From JBFMGD01 sp040751775 (GTDB taxonomy: Bacteria; Bacillota; Dethiobacteria; DTU022): a DNA stretch of 64,000 bases. The notes under the pieces are model-generated. The model was not told where the DNA came from. It was given only the letters and a program-made list of their open reading frames with translations, and made no database searches. Numbering within the stretch: the stretch's first letter is position 1; each line of letters opens with the position of its first letter. Position numbers and translations under genes: made by a program. The DNA lies in assembly GCA_040751775.1 (NCBI GenBank), contig JBFMGD010000007.1, positions 24,334-88,333 on the forward strand. The letters are read 5' to 3'. This document shows positions 7,602-17,014 of this stretch, one piece after another.

Positions 7602-9369
7602 TCAGCAAGAACTGAAGGTGGAGGAGGGGGTAACCGTTCTCGAGGCCGCCCGCAAATTCGGCATCGATATACCGACCCTCTGCTACCTGAAAGATTTAAA
7701 CGCCCCCGCCGCATGCCGGGTATGCCTGGTTCAAGTGGAGGGCAGGCCGACAATGGATCCGGCCTGCGTCCTGGCGGTTCAGGAGGGAATGATTGTCCAA
7801 ACCCATACTCCGGAAATCCTGGCCGCCCGAAAGCAGATCATCGAACTGCTCCTCTCGGATCATCCTTTCGAATGCCTGACCTGCGAACGCAACCTGAATT
7901 GTGAGCTGCAACGGATGGCCAAGCGATACGGGGTCAGAGATCTCCGGTTGGAGGGCAGCCGGAACCATTTTCCAATCGACGACCTCTCGCCGTCTGTAGT
8001 GCGCGAACCGGACAAATGCATCCGCTGCCGCCGCTGTATCTCCATCTGTGAGTACTATCAGGCGGTCGGCATTTATCGCATGGTCGAACGCTCTTTTAAC
8101 GCCGTGGCCGGGCCTGCCTACAACGGTTCCCTGATGGAGACGCCCTGCATTTATTGCGGGCAGTGCATCACCGTCTGCCCGACAGGGGCGCTGCGCGAGC
8201 AGGATTCAACAAGCCGGGTCTGGGAGGCGCTGCAGGATCCCGATCTGCACGTGATTGTGCAAACCGCCCCTTCGATCCGCTCCACGATCGGTGAAGAGTT
8301 CGGTTACCCCGTGGGCGCCCTCGTCACCGGGCAAATGGTCGCATCGCTGCGCCGCCTTGGCTTTGACCGGGTGTTCGATGACTGTTTTGGCGCCGATGTG
8401 ACGGTAATGGAAGAAGCCGCGGAGTTGATGGAGCGGCTCGCTAGCGGCGGACCCTTTCCCCAGTTTACATCCTGCTGCCCCAGCTGGATCCGCTTCTGTG
8501 AAAGTTTTTACCCGGACTTAATCGATAACCTTTCCGAGGTTAAATCACCCCAGCAGATTTTCGGCGCCCTGGCCAAAACTTACTACGCCCGGGAAGCCGG
8601 CATCGACCCGGCCAAGATATTCTGTGTCTCGATCATGCCCTGCGTCTCTAAAAAATACGAATTGCTGCGCCCGGAAATGAACGACAGCGGTTACCGGGAC
8701 GTGGACGCGGAGCTGAGCACGCGCGAATTCGCTCAAATGCTTTTCCAGGCCGGCATTGATTTGCGAAAAATGCCGGAAGAAGACTTCGATTCACCATTGG
8801 GCAGCGCCAGCGGCGCCGGCGTAATCTTCGGTTCCACCGGGGGAGTTTTGGAGGCCGCCCTGCGCACCGTCTACGAGTGGCTAACCGGTGAGGAGCTGCA
8901 GCAGGTGGAATTCCCGGAAGTACGCTCCCAGGAATATAAGGATGCGGAAATTCAAATGGGGGATCAGCGAATTAAAGTAGCGGTCGCCCGGGGTACCGGG
9001 GAGGCGCGCCGGCTGATCGAAGCGTTATTAAAGGGCGAGAAAGAATATCACTTTGTCGAGATTATGGCCTGCCCCTCCGGGTGCGTCGGCGGCGGCGGCC
9101 AGCCGATTTACATCGAAACCAATGACTGGAACGAGCAGGTGGCGCACCGCTCCCGCCGGGCCGGAGGCCTCTTTGAACAGGATCGACAGAAAGAGTGCCG
9201 CAAATCCCATGCCAACCCGGCAATAATTAAACTTTACGCAGACTTCCTGGATCACCCCGGCAGTGAAACAGCTCACCGCCTGCTGCACACCGGTTATGTA
9301 TTCCGAAAGCTGTATGCGCCGGAGCCGCTTCCTAAAAAGGAACACAAGCAAAAGGTGCAGCCGCTGTAA
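7582..9369 (+). CDS. hydA: HydA, catalytic [FeFe] hydrogenase subunit (group A, NADH-linked type)
   Basis: 595 residues. N-terminal [2Fe-2S] domain, the DHPFECLTCERNLNC His/Cys [4Fe-4S] motif, two [4Fe-4S] ferredoxin motifs (CIRCRRCISIC, CIYCGQCITVCP), then the H-cluster domain: L1 TSCCPSW (C298, C299), L2 MPCVSKK (C354), L3 MACPSGCVGGGGQP (C497, C501). The small-subunit-like tail follows. It reduces protons or oxidises H2 in the cytoplasm with ferredoxin and NADH. Maturases HydEFG are not in this window. Start ATG 7582 has a GAGGAGGACC site within the end of hydB. The gene ends two bases before a convergent gene. Confidence 0.95.
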   Translation: MPKLIIDQQELKVEEGVTVLEAARKFGIDIPTLCYLKDLNAPAACRVCLVQVEGRPTMDPACVLAVQEGMIVQTHTPEILAARKQIIELLLSDHPFECLTCERNLNCELQRMAKRYGVRDLRLEGSRNHFPIDDLSPSVVREPDKCIRCRRCISICEYYQAVGIYRMVERSFNAVAGPAYNGSLMETPCIYCGQCITVCPTGALREQDSTSRVWEALQDPDLHVIVQTAPSIRSTIGEEFGYPVGALVTGQMVASLRRLGFDRVFDDCFGADVTVMEEAAELMERLASGGPFPQFTSCCPSWIRFCESFYPDLIDNLSEVKSPQQIFGALAKTYYAREAGIDPAKIFCVSIMPCVSKKYELLRPEMNDSGYRDVDAELSTREFAQMLFQAGIDLRKMPEEDFDSPLGSASGAGVIFGSTGGVLEAALRTVYEWLTGEELQQVEFPEVRSQEYKDAEIQMGDQRIKVAVARGTGEARRLIEALLKGEKEYHFVEIMACPSGCVGGGGQPIYIETNDWNEQVAHRSRRAGGLFEQDRQKECRKSHANPAIIKLYADFLDHPGSETAHRLLHTGYVFRKLYAPEPLPKKEHKQKVQPL

Positions 9370-9370
9370 C

Positions 9371-11140
9371 TTAAGTCGTACGTTTATTAAAAAGGAGCTC
9401 AAAGCGGGGCAGCTTAAAACGGCGCCGCCGCTGGATTTGATTGAGCGAACTGTCACCGGCCGTAACCACCTGGAGGCGGCGTGTTCGATCCGACAGCCGT
9501 TCGAGGAAGCGGGAGAAGCCGCTAACAGCCTGGTCGGAAGCGAAGCGCAGACCCTCGGTATTCACTACCAGGTGAAAACTGTGGCGGGGGAGAAGTCCTT
9601 TCAAAGACTTGTTCAACTCCAGGAGTGTCAACCGGCTGACAGCACCTCGCAGGCGCAGGTATAATACCCCTTGTTTATCGGTGAGTGATATTTTCAGCGG
9701 CATTTCAACCGCCGGTACTTGCCTGTTATGACCGGGCTTCAGCAACCGGTAGAGCAGGGGTACGGGCTTCGGCTCGAGATTTTGCATTTTCCGAAGAAGC
9801 TGGTCATACCACCGGTTCTTTCTTTCAAAATGGCGCACCAACCACCAACCGATCCCCCTGTATATTGAAGAGCCCCAACCGGTAACCGCAATATTCCGAA
9901 AGACATGGCGTAATGCATAGAACCGCTTTAACGCCTTGACCGTTTCATTCTGGAGCTGCTCCGGGGTCATCAAGGCCGGCTGGAAAACGGCATGGTGGCC
10001 GTCGTATAGTGCCCACTCCCTGGTCAGCAGCCTGCCGGCCGCTTCAAGATGGTCAAACAGAGGTGTCCCCGGCAGAGGGGTAAGGGTCAGGAACTGGACG
10101 CTGTCCACCCTGGTCTCCAGGGCAAAATCAACGGTGTCGCGGATAGTCTGCACCGTATCACTGTCGCTGCCGAAAACAAACATCCCGTGCACCCGGATTC
10201 CGTACTGGTGGAAACGGCGTACACATAACCGAATGTCTTCCACGGTTTGCTGTTTATTATACCTTTCCAGTGTTTCAGGATTAATCGACTCAAGCCCGAT
10301 GTAGACGATCCTGGCCCCGGCCCGGCGCATCAACCGGACCAGTTCTTCATCCCGGGCCACTTCCACCCGGACCTGGGCGCCCCACCCTTTGATCCCGATC
10401 TGCCGATCAATCATACCGTGCAGCAGTTCCCTGCTGCGCGCGGGATTGGCGGTAAAGTTATCATCACAAAAAAAGACATGCCGGCCGCGGTACGCGGACA
10501 GCTCTTTTAAAACACTGTCGGTGCTGCGGAAACGGTAGCGCCGTCCGAACATCGGTGTTACACTGCAGAAGTTACAGTTGAAAGGGCAACCGCGTGAAGT
10601 CATCACCGGAATACTGCGCAGCGGTTTCTGCCCGTCAAAAAGGGTCAGGTCAGGAAAGGGCAGTTGGTCCATCTCCACCCGGCAAGCGGCACAGGGATTA
10701 TGGACCGCTGCACCTTCATGCAAATAGGAGATACCGGGGACGTCAGAGGGCAACTCTCCCGCCTCCAGCGCCCGCACCAGCGGTAAAAAGGTGAGATCAG
10801 CTTCGCCGCGGACAACATAGTCGGCGTATTGCAGAGCTTCGTCAGTCATGTACGTGGCGTGGATACCGCCAAGCACCACGGGGATGTTGTGAGAGCGGAG
10901 GTAGCCGGCCATCCGGTATGCCTCCCGGCTGGTCGAGGTGGTCGTAGATATGCCGATCAAATCAGCATCGAAAATTCCGGACCAAGGTATGGAACTGCCT
11001 GTGCCCATGTAAATACTGACCGAGTAACCGGCGGCTTTCAACTGGGCACCCAATAACGGCAAGCCCAACCTGGGCATGCGCACACTTTTATAAACGTGAT
11101 CCTCCCTAGACTGCGGCTCAATTAAGATAATGCGTTTCAT
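9371..11140 (-). CDS. B12-binding radical SAM protein with an STAS-like C-terminal domain
   Basis: 589 residues from the ATG at 11140, which has a GGAGGG site; an ATG at 11146 abuts that site. Residues ~1-130 form a cobalamin-binding Rossmann-like domain without the classical DxHxxG. Residues ~170-400 are a radical SAM domain with CxxxCxxC at C185, C189 and C192 (GCPFNCNFC). From about residue 480 the tail alternates beta and helical segments (GVLYLRLRGAVSRLTLLELN, then FHLVVNTEGLRFAS), resembling an STAS (anti-sigma-antagonist) fold. B12-radical SAM enzymes methylate or rearrange lipids, antibiotics or hopanoids; the substrate here is unknown. The STAS-like assignment rests on pattern only. 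Confidence 0.82.
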   Translation of the reverse strand: MKRIILIEPQSREDHVYKSVRMPRLGLPLLGAQLKAAGYSVSIYMGTGSSIPWSGIFDADLIGISTTTSTSREAYRMAGYLRSHNIPVVLGGIHATYMTDEALQYADYVVRGEADLTFLPLVRALEAGELPSDVPGISYLHEGAAVHNPCAACRVEMDQLPFPDLTLFDGQKPLRSIPVMTSRGCPFNCNFCSVTPMFGRRYRFRSTDSVLKELSAYRGRHVFFCDDNFTANPARSRELLHGMIDRQIGIKGWGAQVRVEVARDEELVRLMRRAGARIVYIGLESINPETLERYNKQQTVEDIRLCVRRFHQYGIRVHGMFVFGSDSDTVQTIRDTVDFALETRVDSVQFLTLTPLPGTPLFDHLEAAGRLLTREWALYDGHHAVFQPALMTPEQLQNETVKALKRFYALRHVFRNIAVTGWGSSIYRGIGWWLVRHFERKNRWYDQLLRKMQNLEPKPVPLLYRLLKPGHNRQVPAVEMPLKISLTDKQGVLYLRLRGAVSRLTLLELNKSLKGLLPRHSFHLVVNTEGLRFASDQAVSGFSRFLERLSDRTRRLQVVTAGDSSLNQIQRRRRFKLPRFELLFNKRTT

Positions 11141-11330
11141 CTGCATCCCTCCATTTATTGAAGCTCCGGGCTAATACTTAGCATGATACCAGAAACGAGC
11201 ATTTATGCGAGCTCGGAACTGTTTAAGCTGGAGAGAGCGATCATAACACGCAAAATGAAGAAAAAGGAATAAGCAAATTTTCAACCGCTTATTCCGATTA
11301 TACATAGAATCCAGAATATTATGTAAAGCC

Positions 11331-11663
11331 TTAGAAATTAAATTTACTGCTGAACTGACCGATAAGCGGCAACTCTTTTGCATTACCGGATAAAGCATTA
11401 ATAATACCCATAATTGTGAATACAAGCAGAACGATGTAACCGATAGTGCCGACAATCCAGCCGAGAATCGGGATTATGAAGATAACGGATAACGCGACCC
11501 AGGCGAGCAGGAGAACGATTCCCTGCTTGGCATGAAACTGAGCAAAAGGACTATCTTTCTTTGCCAGCAACGGAACCAACACTAACAAACCCAAATACGC
11601 CAAAAACGCCATTACCTTGTTTTCCTGGATATCTTCCGGTGTATACACAACGCTAGTTTCCAT
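11331..11663 (-). CDS. DUF4870-type small membrane protein
   Basis: 110 residues with three hydrophobic segments and the family signature: an N-terminal acidic stretch, AFLAYLGLLVLVPLL, SPFAQFHAKQGIVLLL (the FHxxQG core), and GIINALSGNAKELPLIG near the end. DUF4870/Tic20-like proteins have no firm biochemical role. The ATG at 11663 follows AGAAAGGAGATACTATA. It stands alone between a divergent and a same-strand gene. Assignment to family is good, function unknown. Confidence 0.85.
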   Translation of the reverse strand: METSVVYTPEDIQENKVMAFLAYLGLLVLVPLLAKKDSPFAQFHAKQGIVLLLAWVALSVIFIIPILGWIVGTIGYIVLLVFTIMGIINALSGNAKELPLIGQFSSKFNF

Positions 11664-11884
11664 TATAGTATCTCCTTTCTAAAGGTTAATCTGTCTGTAT
11701 TATACTAAATTGATTATGGTAATTCAAGCAAAATATAGAGGTTCTTATTTAATACGGGCCTTTACGAGCCAACCCCGTCTAGCGATCTTTTATGTTTTTT
11801 TAATGAAGCAGAAGGTATTTGCAACCCCATACTCGAATAATTTGATAGCATAACGCGGTTAAACCTGTGTAAGGAGGTGATTCT

Positions 11885-12196
11885 TTGTCAGAGTACGTAC
11901 CGCCGCCACCGCCGGATACAACGGCCACCAGTGTGCCGAATTATCTTGTTTTTGCGATCCTGGTTACCATATTTTGTTGTCTTCCCTTCGGGATTATTGC
12001 GATTGTCTTTGCCGCCCAGGTTAACTCGAAGCTGGCTGCAGGGGATATTCAAGGCGCCGAACAAAGTTCGAAAAAAGCAAAGACATGGTGTTGGGTTGCC
12101 TTATTCGTTGGTATCGCCTGGATAGTCATCTTCGGTATATTTTCCTTGTTTATGGGAACCCTGCCGTTTTTTCTGGATGGATTTTCAACCTATTAA
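11885..12196 (+). CDS. CD225/dispanin-family small membrane protein
   Basis: 103 residues, TTG start 6-9 bases after AAGGAGGTGA. A Pro-rich head (YVPPPPPD) is followed by PNYLVFAILVTIFCCLPFGIIAIVFA, then a loop with VNSKLAAGDIQGAEQSSKKAK and a second helix WVALFVGIAWIVIFGIFSLF. This is the bacterial CD225 (interferon-induced transmembrane/dispanin) pattern, including the double Cys before LPFG. Role in bacteria is not established. It is divergent from the DUF4870 gene, and pairs of such small membrane proteins are common. Confidence 0.85.
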   Translation: MSEYVPPPPPDTTATSVPNYLVFAILVTIFCCLPFGIIAIVFAAQVNSKLAAGDIQGAEQSSKKAKTWCWVALFVGIAWIVIFGIFSLFMGTLPFFLDGFSTY

Positions 12197-12263
12197 ACGG
12201 AGCTTTTGCAAGAGAATTACATACAGGCGCGGTTGTTTACGGGTAGACCAATTGACCATCTGA

Positions 12264-12318
12264 CGGGGTTAGGCTGTTCTACGGGAATACATCCCGGAGA
12301 AACACTAATCCCTTTTTT
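12264..12318 (+). terminator. Likely terminator after the CD225 gene
   Basis: GGGGTTAG at 12264 can pair with CTAATCCC at about 12305-12312, with an inner CGGGA/TCCCG hairpin, and is followed by TTTTTT. Confidence 0.5.
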
Positions 12319-12418
12319 ATAATCGACAACTGAGGGGGAAAATACCGGAGCATCGGTTTAATTTACCGGCAGGGCCAGGAGATAATTTGTGGAATGCTTA
12401 GTTTAAAGAGGTGATTAA

Positions 12419-13006
12419 ATGGGTTACTTGCTTGCTGTTTCATCAAGCCCGCGGCGCGAAGGCAACAGTGAGTTGCTTTTAAAGTCTTTCACAGAGGGGG
12501 CGCAAAAAGCGGGGCAAAGGGTGGAAACAGTCCGTCTCAACGAATTAAATTATCGTCCCTGCCAGGCCTGTGACCGCTGCGCCACCACCGGCAGATGCGT
12601 GCTCAAGGACGATATGCAGCGCCTTTATCCGCTGGTTGAATCAGCCGGCGGTATCGTACTGGCCACGCCGGTCTACTTTGGCAGCTTGTCCGCCCAGTTA
12701 AAAATGTTAATTGACCGGTTTCAATGCTGGTGGCACGCCAAGTACCGCTTGGAGAAACCGTTCGTGCGCCCGGAGGAAAACCGGCCCGGCTATATAATCT
12801 GCACCGGAGCTTTACAAAAAGCGGAGTTCTGTGAAAGCGCCGTGGCGATTATTAAAGTATTTTACCGCAATATCAACTATCAACACTCAGGAACACTGTG
12901 CCGGCGGGGCTACGATCAAAAAGGCAGCATTAAAGATGACCCGGTCAACCTGGAAAACGCCTATCAAGCCGGTTTAAGCTTTGGTTCAAAAGATATGCCG
13001 CGGTAA
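12419..13006 (+). CDS. Flavodoxin-fold iron-sulfur flavoprotein / NAD(P)H-dependent FMN reductase family
   Basis: 195 residues. It opens with the FMN-phosphate loop SSSPRREGNSELL, has the compact Cys motif CQACDRCATTGRC (about residues 44-56) of the Isf-like group, and the flavodoxin-like TPVYFGSLSAQLKMLIDR segment. Isf proteins pass electrons between ferredoxin and small acceptors. The ATG at 12419 follows AAAGAGGTGATTAA. It is followed after 29 bases by an aldehyde dehydrogenase gene on the same strand, so the two may form an operon. Partner and substrate are unknown. Confidence 0.85.
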   Translation: MGYLLAVSSSPRREGNSELLLKSFTEGAQKAGQRVETVRLNELNYRPCQACDRCATTGRCVLKDDMQRLYPLVESAGGIVLATPVYFGSLSAQLKMLIDRFQCWWHAKYRLEKPFVRPEENRPGYIICTGALQKAEFCESAVAIIKVFYRNINYQHSGTLCRRGYDQKGSIKDDPVNLENAYQAGLSFGSKDMPR

Positions 13007-13035
13007 GAAACCGTGCGTCAAGGAGGGATTAGGCT

Positions 13036-14583
13036 TTGTTAAATGATTTTACTAACGAACCGTTTGTGAATTTTTCCGTGCAGGCCAACCGTGAAGCTAT
13101 GGAGAAAGCGATTACCGCGGCCGAGCAAGCCGTCGCCTTCGATTACCCGCTGGTGATCAACGGCGAGAGCATCTTCACCGAAAATAAAATTTCATCCTTA
13201 AACCCATCGCGGATTGAACAGGTCGTCGGCCGTATCGCTGCGGGAGATCAAGAGTTGGCGGAAAAAGCGATGCAGGCTGCCCTGGACGCCTTTGACAGCT
13301 GGAGCCGGCTGGCCCCGGAGGAAAGGGCCCGCTACCTGTTTAAAGCAGCCGCGATCATACGGCGGCGCAAGTTTGCACTGGCGGCGGCTATGATCCTTGA
13401 GGTAGGGAAAAACTGGGCTGAAGCTGATGCGGATGTGGCCGAGGCGATCGATTTCCTGGAGTTTTACGGCCGGGAAGCACTGCGCCTGGCCGAACGCCAG
13501 CCTCTGACCCGGTTGGTTGGAGAAGACAACGAGCTTTACTATATCCCGCTCGGGGTGGGAGTGATCATCTCTCCCTGGAACTTCCCCCTGGCTATCCTAG
13601 CCGGCATGGCTGCAGGCCCGCTGGTCATGGGTAATACCGTGATCATGAAGCCGGCCAGCAACGCCCCGGTGATCGCCTCCAAGTTCATGGAAATTATGCA
13701 GGAAGCCGGTTTGCCGCCGGGCGTGATGAATCTGCTGCCCGGCAGCGGCGCGGCAGTGGGCGATTACCTGGTCCGGCACCCCAAAACCCGTTTTATCAAC
13801 TTCACCGGCTCACGGGAAGTGGGTTTAAAAATCGCCGAGCAGGGCGGTAAAATCAGCGCCGGCCAGATCTGGATCAAGCGGGTCAGTGCAGAGATGGGCG
13901 GTAAAGACGCCATTATCGTGGATCGGGAAGCAGATCTTGAAGCGGCGGTGGACGGTATCATCACTTCGGCATTCGGTTTTCAAGGGCAGAAGTGCTCCGC
14001 CTGTTCGCGGGCGATTATTGACAAAGCAGTCTACGACCAGGTAGCCGAAGGCGTGGTGGCCAGGACAAAACAGATCGTCGTCGGCCCGGTGAAGGATTTC
14101 GGCAATTACCTGGGACCGGTGATCGATCAGGCGGCCATGGATAAAATCCTCGGCTATATTAAGATCGGCAAACAGGAAGGAAAGCTGCTCTGCGGCGGTA
14201 ATAGGGCCCGGGAAGACGGTTACTTTGTGGAACCGACCGTATTCGGCGCAGTCAGCCCCAAAGCGCGCATCGCCCGCGAAGAAATCTTCGGTCCGGTGCT
14301 GGCGCTGATTAAAGCAGAACATTTTGATGAAGCCCTGTTAATCGCCAACGATACTGAGTACGGCCTAACCGGGGCTGTCTACTCGGGCAACCGGGCTAAG
14401 CTGGAGCAAGCGCGCCGGGAGTTCTTCGTCGGCAACCTTTATTTCAACCGGAAATGCACCGGCGCCATGGTGGGAGCCCAGCCCTTCGGCGGGTACAATA
14501 TGTCCGGCACCTGTGCTAAAGCCGGCGGCAGGGACTACCTGCTTCTCTTCTCCCAGGCGAAGTTGGTAGCGGAAAAAATGTAA
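13036..14583 (+). CDS. Aldehyde dehydrogenase, probably 1-pyrroline-5-carboxylate dehydrogenase (RocA/PutA type)
   Basis: 515 residues. It carries the NAD-linked ALDH signatures: SPWNFPLAI, MKPASNAPV, FTGSREVGLKIAE, SAEMGGKDAIIVD (catalytic Glu region) and QGQKCSACSR (catalytic Cys). Overall layout, including the FVNFSVQANREAM start and the ending NRKCTGAMVGAQPFGG, resembles RocA-type L-glutamate gamma-semialdehyde dehydrogenases, which oxidise P5C/glutamate semialdehyde to glutamate. Start TTG 13036 follows AGGAGGG by 8 bases. A strong hairpin follows the gene. Other acyl aldehydes remain possible. Confidence 0.87.
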   Translation: MLNDFTNEPFVNFSVQANREAMEKAITAAEQAVAFDYPLVINGESIFTENKISSLNPSRIEQVVGRIAAGDQELAEKAMQAALDAFDSWSRLAPEERARYLFKAAAIIRRRKFALAAAMILEVGKNWAEADADVAEAIDFLEFYGREALRLAERQPLTRLVGEDNELYYIPLGVGVIISPWNFPLAILAGMAAGPLVMGNTVIMKPASNAPVIASKFMEIMQEAGLPPGVMNLLPGSGAAVGDYLVRHPKTRFINFTGSREVGLKIAEQGGKISAGQIWIKRVSAEMGGKDAIIVDREADLEAAVDGIITSAFGFQGQKCSACSRAIIDKAVYDQVAEGVVARTKQIVVGPVKDFGNYLGPVIDQAAMDKILGYIKIGKQEGKLLCGGNRAREDGYFVEPTVFGAVSPKARIAREEIFGPVLALIKAEHFDEALLIANDTEYGLTGAVYSGNRAKLEQARREFFVGNLYFNRKCTGAMVGAQPFGGYNMSGTCAKAGGRDYLLLFSQAKLVAEKM

Positions 14584-14595
14584 AAAAAGGTAGCC

Positions 14596-14632
14596 AAATA
14601 GCTAGCGGTGCCGGGCACCGCTAGCTATTTTT
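14596..14632. terminator. Bidirectional terminator between aldehyde dehydrogenase and HesB-like selenoprotein genes
   Basis: Perfect 16-bp stem (14596-14611 with 14615-14630), CGG loop, with T tracts on the plus side and AAAAAAA (T on the minus side) before it. It overlaps the stop codon of the minus-strand selenoprotein gene. Confidence 0.85.
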
Positions 14633-14897
14633 CCAATACCGACAACCCCTTAAACAGCCACCAGCCCCGGTAGTCTACCACTAGCTTTTTCCCCGCCAGT
14701 TCATCTTTGACGTAAAAGACAAGCCCGTCCAGTTCAACCTTCGAGTAGCCTTCCTTTTGCTTCGGTTCTCCTGCTTTCACGGCAGTTGTCACTGAGCAGC
14801 CTGCTCAGCCGCTGTGATAAAGGCGGTAAATGGTATAACTGCCCGCTTGTTTGGCCAGATAATCTCTGGCGCGCTCGGCGACCTCAACCTGAATCAA
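14625..14897 (-). CDS. HesB-like selenoprotein: in-frame TGA (14805-14807) read as selenocysteine
   Basis: 90 residues if TGA at codon 31 is Sec. Start TTG 14897 follows AGAAGGTG. Before the TGA the frame reads through residues 1-30 ending IYRLYHSG; after it, AGCSVTTAVKAGEP, then DGLVFYVKDELAGKKLVVDY and a normal TAG stop. The Sec sits where the first conserved Cys of the HesB/IscA fold (GGCSG) lies, as in the known HesB-related selenoprotein family, and the C-terminal CxC is absent as in that family. Coding character continues on both sides of the TGA. Selenium genes (yedE, yedF-like, selA remnant) lie 8-9 kb away. Role presumably in Fe-S or redox chemistry. I did not establish a SECIS fold; TGAGCAGGCTGCTCA at the codon is palindromic. 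Confidence 0.82.
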
Positions 14898-14967
14898 CCT
14901 GACACCTTCTTTCTCAAAATGATATTATGTTTACAAAAAGAGCTATCCAAAACCAGTCGGCCCTGGG

Positions 14968-16959
14968 CTATCCTTTCAGCATCTCTTCCGCCACCCTGAC
15001 GATATTGTCCGCACTGAAGCCCATCTTCTCCATCAGCAGCTCTCCCGGCGCCGATTGGCCGAAACCGGCCATTCCGATCACTCTACCGCGCGGACCGGTA
15101 AAGCGTTCCCAGCCCATGGGCAGCGCCGCTTCAATAGCCAGCCGGTTTTCCACCGGCGCCGGCAGCACCACTTCGCGGTAAGCCTGATCCTGCTCCAGGA
15201 ACAGTTCCCAACTCGGCAGGCTGACCAGGCGGACACTGAGCCCCTTTGCTTCCAGCCTTTGCTGCGCCTCCAGGGCCGGGGAGACTTCCGATCCGCTGGC
15301 GATAAGGATTAAATCCAACCGCGCTGCTTTTTCCCGTTTGAGCACGTAACCGCCTTTCAACGCCTCCCTGCCTGTCCCGGCAAGCTGCGGCAGGTTCTGG
15401 CGCGACAGGATCAACGCCGTCGGGCCGCCGGTGCGGCGCAAGGCGTGCAGCCAGGCTGCCGCCGTTTCCCGGCCGTCGGCGGGACGCAAAACATGCAGGT
15501 TCGGGATTGAACGCAAGTTGGCCAGATGCTCGACCGGCTGGTGGGTGGGGCCGTCCTCACCTACGGCGATACTGTCATGGGTAAACACATAGATCACCGG
15601 CAGGCCCATTAAAGCGGCGAGCCGCACGGCCGGTTTCATATAGTCGAAAAAAACCAGGAAGGTGGAGCCGAAACAACGGAAGCCGCCGTGCAGGGTAATC
15701 CCCGCCAGCAGCGCCGCCATGGCGTGCTCGCGCACCCCGAAATTGATATTGTTGCCGGCGCGGTTTTCAGCCTGGAATTCACCTAAGCCTTTCAGGTATG
15801 TTTTAGTGGAAGCGTTCAGATCCGCGGAGCCGCCGATTAGGTTCGGCATATGCCGGGCCAGGACTTGCAGTACCTGGCCTGACGCGGCGCGGGTGGCTGC
15901 CGGTTTATCCGCAAACTGCCAGAGCGCGGCGTCTTCCGCCAGCTCCCGCGGCGGCTTGTCCGAATGCCAGGCTTCCCAGCGAGACACCTGGTCCGGGTGC
16001 TCTTTCCGGTATGCGGCAAAGAGGGTATCCCACCCGGCTTTTTGCCGGTTTAAGCCGGCCAGCAGCTCTTTGAAATGTGCCCTTACCTCGGCGGGCACAT
16101 GAAAGTCGGGCTCCAGGGGCCAACCGAGGTGTTCCTTGGCCGTCCGGATCTCTGCCGCACCCAGGGGAGCGCCGTGAGTGTCCGCCTGGCCCTGCTTGTT
16201 GGGTGAACCGTAACCGATGATCGTGCGGACCATAATCAGGCTGGGCCGGTTCTCTTCCAACCGCGCCGCGGATATAGCCCGGGCCACCGCTTCCAGGTCA
16301 TTGCCGTCGGCCACCGGCAGCACCTGCCAGCCGTATGCGGCAAACCGCTGCCCCACATCTTCCGTGAATGTAATCGCCGTACTGCCGTCAATCGTGATCT
16401 GGTTGTCATCGTAGAGACAGATCAACTTGCCCAGCTTGAGGTGTCCGGCCAGGGAGGCGGCCTCGGCGGTCACTCCTTCCATCATGCAGCCGTCTCCGGC
16501 ATAAACATATGTATAATGGTCCACTACGGGAAAACCGGGCCGGTTAAATTCGGCCGCCAGGCGTCTTTCCGCAATCGCCATCCCGACCGCGTTGGCAAAT
16601 CCCTGGCCCAGCGGACCGGTGGTGGTCTCCACTCCGGCAGTATGGCCGTATTCCGGGTGCCCCGGAGTCTTGCTACCCCACTGCCGGAAATTTTGTATCT
16701 CCTCCAGGGAAAGGTCGTAACCGGTCAGGTGAAGCAGCGCGTAAAGCAGCATTGAACCGTGGCCGGCGGAGAGGATAAACCGGTCCCGGTCCGGCCAGCC
16801 CGGCTCAGTGGGACAGTGTTTTAAAAAACGGGTCCAAAGCGTATATGCCGCGGCCGCCCCGCCCATCGGCAGGCCGGGATGGCCCGAATTCGCTTTTTCG
16901 ATCGCGTCCACCGCCAGAAAACGGATCGTATTAACGGCAAGCTCGTCAACTTTTAGCAT
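14968..16959 (-). CDS. tkt: Transketolase
   Basis: 663 residues. It has the ThDP-binding region (GDGCMMEGVTAEAASLAGHL, with NQITIDG), the N-terminal IEKANSGHPGLPMGG, the pyrimidine-domain EDGPTHQPVEHLANLRSIP and the C-terminal domain, so it is a single full-length chain rather than split halves. It transfers two-carbon ketol units in the pentose phosphate pathway. The ATG at 16959 follows AAAGGAGAAGC; a TTG at 16980 would lie upstream of the ribosome site and is unlikely. The gene is alone on the minus strand, 70 bases upstream of the selenoprotein gene start. Confidence 0.96.
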   Translation of the reverse strand: MLKVDELAVNTIRFLAVDAIEKANSGHPGLPMGGAAAAYTLWTRFLKHCPTEPGWPDRDRFILSAGHGSMLLYALLHLTGYDLSLEEIQNFRQWGSKTPGHPEYGHTAGVETTTGPLGQGFANAVGMAIAERRLAAEFNRPGFPVVDHYTYVYAGDGCMMEGVTAEAASLAGHLKLGKLICLYDDNQITIDGSTAITFTEDVGQRFAAYGWQVLPVADGNDLEAVARAISAARLEENRPSLIMVRTIIGYGSPNKQGQADTHGAPLGAAEIRTAKEHLGWPLEPDFHVPAEVRAHFKELLAGLNRQKAGWDTLFAAYRKEHPDQVSRWEAWHSDKPPRELAEDAALWQFADKPAATRAASGQVLQVLARHMPNLIGGSADLNASTKTYLKGLGEFQAENRAGNNINFGVREHAMAALLAGITLHGGFRCFGSTFLVFFDYMKPAVRLAALMGLPVIYVFTHDSIAVGEDGPTHQPVEHLANLRSIPNLHVLRPADGRETAAAWLHALRRTGGPTALILSRQNLPQLAGTGREALKGGYVLKREKAARLDLILIASGSEVSPALEAQQRLEAKGLSVRLVSLPSWELFLEQDQAYREVVLPAPVENRLAIEAALPMGWERFTGPRGRVIGMAGFGQSAPGELLMEKMGFSADNIVRVAEEMLKG

Positions 16960-17014
16960 AATTATTGCTTCTCCTTTCAAATCACAGCACGGTCCACTTC
17001 TCTTTTATTTTAAA

